DNA of 64,000 nucleotides, taken from Chryseomicrobium sp. FSL W7-1435 (GTDB lineage: Bacteria > Bacillota > Bacilli > Bacillales_A > Planococcaceae). The stretch lies in NCBI RefSeq assembly GCF_038595005.1, contig NZ_CP151997.1:1922001-1986000 (forward strand). Reading direction: 5' to 3'. The notes beneath the pieces are model-generated. The model saw nothing but the letters and a program-made list of their open reading frames with translations. It had not been told where the DNA came from and did no database searches. Made by a program: the position numbers and the translations under genes. Positions 59,415-64,000 of the stretch are shown here, one piece after another (position 1 is the stretch's first letter; the number at the start of each line of letters is the position of its first letter).

Positions 59415-60059
59415 TTAATCCCCACTTTCCTCGCTACTCTGTATACATAAACATATGCCAGATGAAAACGAGATAGACCCGGAGTCCTTCAAAATCTCAT
59501 TGCTTGTGAAGCGAGAGCTAGTGGATGTGATAGTATCATTGGTCACTGGAAATTTAAATCCTTGTAACGTGATCGCTGTAACACTGCCCTTCCATGCAAA
59601 AAAAGAACAATAGCGATAACCATCAGCTTCAATTGTTGTCTCTCCCGGAACTAGAAAGTAAATTTTGTTTTGTTTATCTACTAGTTCAAAGTGAATCTCG
59701 GGAAACCTTTCTTGAAAAGCGGCTACATCATGCAGTACTGCTTGATAGTGATCTAGACGTCCACCAGTGACGCCAACAAGAGTGATACGTCTTGGTTGAA
59801 GCTTTGTGGCTTTTTCAAGTGCAAGAAACGTATCAGTTTCATCTTTATCGACTGGCAATTGCACCGCTTGTTGTAAAGCATGTGCCCACTGTTGCTTCTC
59901 AGCCTCCCGAATAGAATCTAAATCCCCGATCACTAAGTCAGGTGTTATTCCTATCTCTAAAAGTCTGATTGCTCCGCTGTCTGCACCAATCCAATAATCT
60001 GCTCGGAGATTGGAAGGAATCTCTTGTTTCGGTCCTCCACCACATATACCGATATGCAT
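59415..60059 (-). CDS. thiN: Thiamine pyrophosphokinase
   Basis: Transfers pyrophosphate from ATP to thiamine, 214 residues. WIGADSGAIRLLEIGITPDL, GDLDS (residues 45-49), DKDETDTFLALEKA and GVTGGRLDHY are conserved. Directly follows rpe and abuts spoVM. Confidence 0.95.
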   Translation of the reverse strand: MHIGICGGGPKQEIPSNLRADYWIGADSGAIRLLEIGITPDLVIGDLDSIREAEKQQWAHALQQAVQLPVDKDETDTFLALEKATKLQPRRITLVGVTGGRLDHYQAVLHDVAAFQERFPEIHFELVDKQNKIYFLVPGETTIEADGYRYCSFFAWKGSVTAITLQGFKFPVTNDTITSTSSRFTSNEILKDSGSISFSSGICLCIQSSEESGD

Positions 60060-60060
60060 A

Positions 60061-60708
60061 TTAGACTTCCTGTATTTCTTTTAATGCTAACGCTTTATCT
60101 GACGCTCCGTAGATAGCAGATCCCGCTACTACAACTGTTGCTCCAGCTTCAACACACTCTTTAACTGTAGTTTTATTAACGCCACCATCAATTTCAATTT
60201 CAAAATGTAATCCTTTTTCCGCTTTCAGTTCGGCAAGTTGTTTCACTTTCTTCAATACGCCTGGAATAAAGGATTGTCCACCAAAGCCTGGGTTTACTGT
60301 CATAAATAAAACTACATCCACATCTTCTAAGACATGTTCAATCGTTGAAATTGGCGTATGCGGATTTAACACTACTCCACATTGAACATTAAACGATTTA
60401 ATATAGTGAAGCGTGCGATGAAGATGACGGCAAGCCTCTACATGAACGGTAATAATATCTGCTCCCGCTTGCACAAAGGATTCAATATAGGCATCTGGAT
60501 TTTCAATCATTAAATGGACATCTAGTGGTAACTTGGTATGGGGACGTATAGCATTGACGACTAGTGCTCCCATCGTGATATTTGGAACAAAATGGCCATC
60601 CATAACATCTACATGAATCCAATCTGCTCCAGCTTTTTCTACGATTTCAATCTCACTTTGTAAGTTAGCAAAATCTGCTGCTAGTATTGAAGGTGCTACT
60701 TTTACCAT
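60061..60708 (-). CDS. rpe: Ribulose-phosphate 3-epimerase
   Basis: Pentose-phosphate epimerase, 215 residues, TIM barrel. SILAADFANLQSEIEIVEKA, WIHVDVMDGHFVPNITMGA, LMTVNPGFGGQSFIP and IDGGVNKTTV are diagnostic. Two bases from rsgA upstream. Confidence 0.97.
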   Translation of the reverse strand: MVKVAPSILAADFANLQSEIEIVEKAGADWIHVDVMDGHFVPNITMGALVVNAIRPHTKLPLDVHLMIENPDAYIESFVQAGADIITVHVEACRHLHRTLHYIKSFNVQCGVVLNPHTPISTIEHVLEDVDVVLFMTVNPGFGGQSFIPGVLKKVKQLAELKAEKGLHFEIEIDGGVNKTTVKECVEAGATVVVAGSAIYGASDKALALKEIQEV

Positions 60709-60710
60709 AC

Positions 60711-61586
60711 CTAATACCTCGGCTTTCTATCCATAATTTCTTGTAAAAATTGCAGGTAATGTTCATAACGATGAACAGCAATTTGTTGCGTTTCAACGGC
60801 AGATTTCACTGCACAACCCGGTTCTTTTAAATGGAGACACCCACGATATTTGCAGGGCATGTCTCGCATTTCTATGAAACAATTACCAAGCTCTTCTTTT
60901 TCAATATGCTCCATCTCGAAAGTACTGAAGCCTGGTGTATCGGCCAATAGCCCACCTTCTACCTCAATCAATTCCACGTGTCGAGTCGTATGTTTCCCTC
61001 GACCTAGGGCCATTGAAATCTCTCCTGTTTTTAAAGCTAACTCAGGAAGCAGGGTGTTCAACATTGTGGACTTTCCAACACCCGATTGACCTGCAAGAAC
61101 ACTTAAATTTCCTTTGAGATGTCCTGTAACTGCCGCGCGCAAAGATGGATCACCTTTAAATGTATAGACGACTGGGTAGCCGATGCGCTCGTAATAACTT
61201 GCTTGTTGCTCAACTTTTAGACGTTGTTCATCCGTTAGCAAATCCATTTTGGTAATGATTATAATAGGTTCAATGCCATATCCTTCGATTACTGTTAGGA
61301 ATCGGTCCAACAAATGTTCATTAAAGTCTGGTTCAATTGCTGAGAATACCAATAACGCCTGGTCTACATTTGCAATTGGTGGTCGCACCAATTCATTTTT
61401 ACGGGGATGGATTTCAGTGACAACTCCATCATTCTCACCTTCAACTGTATAGGAAACCTGATCTCCTACTAACGGAGATTGACCGCGATTTCTGAATACG
61501 CCTCTAGCGCGAGTTTGTACTAAAACTCCATTATCATACACGTAATAAAAACCACTAAGTGCTTTTCTAATCTGTCCTGTTGGCAT
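60711..61586 (-). CDS. rsgA: Ribosome small-subunit GTPase RsgA (CpgA)
   Basis: 30S maturation GTPase, 291 residues. N-terminal OB fold, permuted G domain (ITKMDL first, then LAGQSGVGKSTMLNTLLP, then ADTPGFSTF) and a C-terminal zinc finger CKYRGCLHLKEPGCAV. Adjacent to prkC/prpC; PrkC phosphorylates CpgA in B. subtilis. Confidence 0.97.
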   Translation of the reverse strand: MPTGQIRKALSGFYYVYDNGVLVQTRARGVFRNRGQSPLVGDQVSYTVEGENDGVVTEIHPRKNELVRPPIANVDQALLVFSAIEPDFNEHLLDRFLTVIEGYGIEPIIIITKMDLLTDEQRLKVEQQASYYERIGYPVVYTFKGDPSLRAAVTGHLKGNLSVLAGQSGVGKSTMLNTLLPELALKTGEISMALGRGKHTTRHVELIEVEGGLLADTPGFSTFEMEHIEKEELGNCFIEMRDMPCKYRGCLHLKEPGCAVKSAVETQQIAVHRYEHYLQFLQEIMDRKPRY

Positions 61587-61597
61587 GTCATTCCTCC

Positions 61598-63574
61598 TTA
61601 AGGTAAATCTTCATAATCGATGGTTTCTTGTGCTACAACAACATTATCGACTTCAATGCGATAAGCTCCTTGCGTACCCTCTTCGATTTCAAGTTGCAGA
61701 CGTCTTGACGCATCTTCTGTGATGGCAAACTCTTCAATAGGTTCCGCAAGTGTTCTCATTTTGTCTTGGACAAAAATTCTGACGACTTTTTCTTGTGGTT
61801 CTTCCCCTTCTGCGGGCTCTTCCGCCTGATACGGAATTTCAACTGAAACGATGTAGAGTTTAGTAGCTGCTGCTGCAGGACCGGCTGATAAGACAACAGT
61901 AATTTCTCTACCCGGCAGCAACAGTGTACCTGCTGCTGGTTGTTGACGAATCACTTCACCCGCCGCCACTTCAGACGAATTTTCTCGAGCGGAAGAATTA
62001 ATCACAAATCCTGAGGATTGGGCATAATCTTGTAATCCGCGTTCATTGTAGCCTCGAAGGTCTTGTATTTGCACTTCACGCACTTCAGGCCCTTTACTAA
62101 TTGTAAATGTTAAATCTGTTTCAGCCAGATTGAGTTCTTCACCTGCTTCAGGTTGTTGGGCAATTATAGTACCAACAGGCTCATCAGAAAACTGCTCAGT
62201 CTCTGAAACTGACTTAAACTGTTCTTCAACGAGCGGGCGGACTTGCTCGATATTTCTACCTGTGTAATCACTTAGCTCTGAAAGCTCGGGACCTTGAGAA
62301 ACATACAACATGATTTCCGTTTCTGGATCTCTCATTCTTCCTGCCTCAGGAGATGATCGTATGACTTGATCAGCTTCAAACTCTACCGAAAACTGCTCTC
62401 GCACATCCCCTACGACAAAACCAGATGCCTCCAGCTCTTCCGTTGCTTCTTCAGTAGTCATTCCTGCAACGTCGGGAACTTCTATTTTTGCAGGACGAAA
62501 CAAACCAGGAAATGCAAGCACGATGATAAGCGCAAGTACTAGTAAACTACCAATAATAGTAGCAATAATTGTCCCTGTCCTTTTTTTCTTTTTCTTCACT
62601 GGAGGAGTTGGACCCATTTGAGGAGTTGGTTTTCTGTCCTCCAATTTGCGTGTTTCTGCAAGTTGATCCAATGGAATCGGTTGTTTGATCACCGGCATTA
62701 CTCTCGTTGCATCATTATCGACGCTAGGAACATATTTTTCTTCATTCGAACGATCTGGATCTAAAGAATGGGCGATATGACTATACATCTCTTTCACGCT
62801 GACATAACGATCTTCCTGCTTTTTAGCGGTAGCTCGAAGCATAACATTTTCTAGACTTTGAGGAATAGCCGGATTAATCGCGCGCACCGATGGCGTATCT
62901 GCTTGAAGATGTTTTAAAGCGATTGAAACTGCGGACTCCCCTTTAAATGGCAGTTGACCCGTTAGCAGTTCAAATAACACAATACCGAGTGCGTAGATAT
63001 CAGACTTTTTAGTAGCAGTCCCACCTCTCGCTTGTTCAGGCGATAAATAATGAACTGTACCAAGTACGGAGTTGGTCTGTGTAAAAGAAGTAGCCGATAA
63101 AGCCATGGCAATACCAAAGTCTGTCACCTTCACATTTCCATTTTCATCTAACAGAATGTTCTGTGGCTTGATGTCTCGGTGAACGATTTGATGATCATGT
63201 GCGTGTTCAATCGCCGAAAGTAGTTGTTTCATGATTTGAACGGTTTTCGCTGGTTGCACTGGGGCATGTTCAGCTATGTACTCTTTCAACGTCTGCCCTT
63301 TTACATGCTCCATGACAATGTAATGGATATCGCCATCTTCTCCGACATCATAAATGGTTACGATGTTGTCGTGGGTAAGAGACGTAACCGATAAAGCTTC
63401 TCGCTGAAATCTTCTATGAAGGTCATCTTCGTTAGAAAAATCATATCGAAGGATTTTTATTGCTACATCCCGGTCTAAAATCATATCATGAGCTTGATAG
63501 ACATTTGACATGCCGCCTCCACCAATATGCTTTTCAAGTTTGTAACGTCCACTAATTCGTTTTCCAATTAACAC
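61598..63574 (-). CDS. prkC: Ser/Thr protein kinase PrkC with PASTA domains
   Basis: Membrane kinase sensing muropeptides or lipid II, 658 residues. Hanks domain: GGGGMSNVYQAHD loop, Lys40 in VAIKIL, HRDIKPQN with Asp134, DFG at 152-154. A juxtamembrane basic patch KKKKKRTG, one TM helix at about 334-356, then three PASTA domains (about 363-570) and a C-terminal Ig-like part. Same length and order as B. subtilis PrkC. Confidence 0.97.
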   Translation of the reverse strand: MLIGKRISGRYKLEKHIGGGGMSNVYQAHDMILDRDVAIKILRYDFSNEDDLHRRFQREALSVTSLTHDNIVTIYDVGEDGDIHYIVMEHVKGQTLKEYIAEHAPVQPAKTVQIMKQLLSAIEHAHDHQIVHRDIKPQNILLDENGNVKVTDFGIAMALSATSFTQTNSVLGTVHYLSPEQARGGTATKKSDIYALGIVLFELLTGQLPFKGESAVSIALKHLQADTPSVRAINPAIPQSLENVMLRATAKKQEDRYVSVKEMYSHIAHSLDPDRSNEEKYVPSVDNDATRVMPVIKQPIPLDQLAETRKLEDRKPTPQMGPTPPVKKKKKRTGTIIATIIGSLLVLALIIVLAFPGLFRPAKIEVPDVAGMTTEEATEELEASGFVVGDVREQFSVEFEADQVIRSSPEAGRMRDPETEIMLYVSQGPELSELSDYTGRNIEQVRPLVEEQFKSVSETEQFSDEPVGTIIAQQPEAGEELNLAETDLTFTISKGPEVREVQIQDLRGYNERGLQDYAQSSGFVINSSARENSSEVAAGEVIRQQPAAGTLLLPGREITVVLSAGPAAAATKLYIVSVEIPYQAEEPAEGEEPQEKVVRIFVQDKMRTLAEPIEEFAITEDASRRLQLEIEEGTQGAYRIEVDNVVVAQETIDYEDLP

Positions 63575-63576
63575 AG

Positions 63577-64000
63577 CTAGTCACCTGCCTTCAACTGACT
63601 AAGAATGAGCGAAATGTTGTCTTCTCCACCTTGTTCATTTGCCAGAGCTACTAATGTATCTGCTTTGGCTGAGAGCGTTGCATCTTTTTGAATAACATGA
63701 ACCATTTGTTCAGCTGTTACCATATTGCTCAGTCCATCTGAGCACATGACTACATACTCTCCCTCTCGCATCGTTACAGTTAAGATATCTGGATCAATCG
63801 ATAGCTCGGTACCAATAGCTTTCATCAACATGTTTTTACGAGGGTGGGTCCGAGCCTGTTCTTCGTTGATTTCACCTGAATCTAATAGCACATTGACGTA
63901 CGAGTGATCTTTGGTCAAAGGATGAATTTCACCTTTTGAATACAGGTAAACACGACTGTCACCTATGTGAGCAAATGTCACTTTTCGTTCTTGAAAGACA
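63577..64000 (-). CDS. prpC: PP2C-type protein phosphatase PrpC, C-terminal part (truncated by window edge)
   Basis: The reading frame runs open to the window end (preceding residues VFQERK). FAHIGDSRVYLYSKGEIHPL, VVMCSDGLSNMVTAEQM and GGEDNISLIL are PP2C motifs with metal-binding aspartates. It opposes PrkC and overlaps or abuts prkC by two bases. An internal GTG at 63981 is not the real start; the first part lies outside. Confidence 0.95.
   Translation of the reverse strand, partial: VFQERKVTFAHIGDSRVYLYSKGEIHPLTKDHSYVNVLLDSGEINEEQARTHPRKNMLMKAIGTELSIDPDILTVTMREGEYVVMCSDGLSNMVTAEQMVHVIQKDATLSAKADTLVALANEQGGEDNISLILSQLKAGD

Noticed and set aside
63577-63981. Complete short phosphatase starting at GTG 63981
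   Set aside because: The frame continues upstream to the window end and PP2C N-terminal motifs are missing, so it is a truncated gene.

Overview
The window is a core chromosomal segment of a low-GC, endospore-forming member of the Bacillales. Gene order and protein sequences resemble Bacillus subtilis from asd/spoVF through pnp, infB, polC, rpsB, codY, topA, sucCD, rplS, ffh, smc, the fatty-acid genes, recG and prkC. Some genes expected from B. subtilis order are missing (proS, ylxY, ylqGH, ylqD and the whole fla/che operon). A Planococcaceae-type organism is the most likely source; this is judged from order and protein resemblance, not from a database search. Sporulation capacity is indicated by ymxH, spoVFA, spoVFB and a divergent spoVM. 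Nearly every gene is on the minus strand; rpmB is the only CDS on plus.

Layout in plus coordinates (minus-strand transcription runs from high to low numbers): 1-3249 asd, dipicolinate synthase genes, ymxH (with a sigma-K-type promoter) and the M16 peptidase mlpA; 3312-13218 pnp, rpsO, ribF, truB, rbfA, ylxP, infB, two small RNA-binding proteins, nusA, rimP; 13343-25003 polC, rseP, dxr, cdsA, uppS, frr, pyrH, tsf, rpsB; 25004-26921 a 1.9-kb gene-free region packed with repeats; 26922-34068 codY, hslU, hslV, xerC, trmFO, topA; 34165-39564 dprA, sucD, sucC, rnhB, rbgA, lepB; 39684-49172 rplS, trmD, rimM, khpA, rpsP, ffh, ylxM, ftsY, smc, rnc; 49294-52833 acpP, fabG, fabD, plsX, fapR with a FapR operator; 52921-58843 recG, sdaAA, sdaAB, fakA, yloU; 59051-59239 rpmB (plus); 59319-64000 spoVM, thiN, rpe, rsgA, prkC and the 3' part of prpC.

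Most of the window is housekeeping: translation, RNA maturation, replication and repair, isoprenoid and phospholipid precursors, protein secretion, and a Ser/Thr kinase-phosphatase pair. Many gene pairs in the long operons are separated by intrinsic terminator-like hairpins.

The most unusual part is 25004-26921, where B. subtilis carries fla/che. It holds (i) a near-consensus plus-strand promoter firing into a 76-bp tandem repeat whose hairpins vary only by G-U-compatible changes on the plus strand, ending in a 12-bp GC-rich hairpin: a candidate undescribed ncRNA; (ii) nine TCATCA motifs, mostly phased at 21 bp; and (iii) 2.6 copies of a 332-bp tandem unit, each with a 154-nt nested inverted repeat. 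A second palindromic repeat lies upstream of sdaAB, and infB carries 13 near-identical 24-bp coding repeats.
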